A DNA stretch of 64,000 bases, from contig CAWCGJ010000018.1 in NCBI GenBank assembly GCA_963795055.1, forward strand, positions 363,654 through 427,653, written 5' to 3'. The position numbers and the translations under genes were made by a program. The notes below the pieces were generated by a model, which was not told the DNA's origin, did no database searches, and saw only the letters and a list, made by a program, of their open reading frames with translations. Every line of letters starts with the position of its first letter. Position 1 is the first letter of the stretch. This stretch comes from JASHPR01 sp963795055. Its GTDB lineage: Bacteria; Actinomycetota; Actinomycetes; Streptosporangiales; Streptosporangiaceae. Below, piece after piece: positions 63,856 to 64,000 of this stretch.

Positions 63856-64000
63856 GTGAAAACGCTCGCTTATGGTCTAAGCATTATCTGCGTCATCGTC
63901 GCCGTCATGTATTTCGTGCTGCCGGGCGGCTCATTGCCGACATTCTTTCCAGGCTATGTCGCCAACTCGACACGCGTTCATAAGCTGCACGCGTTCGATG
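63856..64000 (+). CDS. Small membrane protein, partial at window edge
   Basis: Starts at GTG 63856 with CAGGGGAGAC upstream and runs off the right edge. The 48 visible residues begin VKTLAYGLSIICVIVAVMYF (one membrane span) and continue VLPGGSLPTFFPGYVANSTR. The gene follows the dioxygenase-esterase fusion by 15 bases, so it is in the same transcript. Small one- or two-span proteins with this wording are found in Rhizobiales, function unknown. Confidence 0.7.
   Translation, partial: MKTLAYGLSIICVIVAVMYFVLPGGSLPTFFPGYVANSTRVHKLHAFD

Overview
The window is GC-rich, gene-dense DNA that looks like a Hyphomicrobiales alphaproteobacterium (Bradyrhizobium / Xanthobacteraceae type). Grounds: a small basic protein directly upstream of murA, a pair of phasins, a PdhS/PleC-like PAS histidine kinase, Tat- and Sec-exported Bug receptors in large numbers, REP-like palindromes of the 'gtcatgcccgg...ccgggcatgac' kind, tRNA-Thr(GGT) and tRNA-His(GTG). 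The species call is inference; no rRNA or other phylogenetic marker is present.

Layout. 0-5.4 kb: catabolic genes (RidA-like protein, two truncated hydrolase remnants, an orphan molybdenum hydroxylase large subunit, a phytanoyl-CoA dioxygenase-like protein). 5.4-9.6 kb: small accessory island ending near the 3' end of tRNA-Thr, with a tyrosine-recombinase remnant, a short serine recombinase, a ribbon-helix-helix protein, a DTG aspartic protease, several unknown small genes and two copies of an iteron-like repeat. 9.9-11.4 kb: murA. 11.5-39.7 kb: a long run of catabolic enzymes (enolase-superfamily, amidase, two cyclases, Rieske dioxygenase, Rieske-flavoprotein fusion, MetE-like protein, M24 peptidase homologues) interleaved with eight periplasmic receptors: six TTT/Bug proteins, one TAXI protein, one NMT1-like ABC receptor. 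No TTT, TRAP or ABC membrane subunit for any of them is present. 39.8-54 kb: TPP enzyme, hybrid histidine kinase, CoA transferase, malonyl-CoA decarboxylase, GlpD, twin response regulators, polyamine-type ABC transporter. 54-64 kb: envelope and signalling genes (DUF6460, AsmA, DUF1194), PAS kinase, two phasins, tRNA-His, and a dioxygenase-esterase fusion.

A reader must know that many genes are broken by single-base indels: murA and neighbours (10.1-14.8 kb), isolated sites at 19.1, 24-25 and 30.15 kb, and almost every gene from 39.8 kb rightward. murA alone needs at least eight corrections. Because conserved motifs continue perfectly in the next frame and essential genes are hit, I treat these as consensus errors, give the full reconstructed gene span as one CDS, and state where frames switch.

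How the genes work together: receptors sit next to, divergent from or convergent with enzymes acting on carboxylates and amides, which suggests scavenging of diverse organic acids, with carbon flowing to CoA-linked metabolism (CaiB/BaiF transferase, malonyl-CoA decarboxylase) and storage (phasins). I found no convincing undescribed multi-gene system. The best candidates for a closer look are the 5.4-9.6 kb island with helically phased TCCACGGAT repeats, the paired M24 homologues that lack canonical metal ligands, and the receptor-enzyme pairing without permeases.
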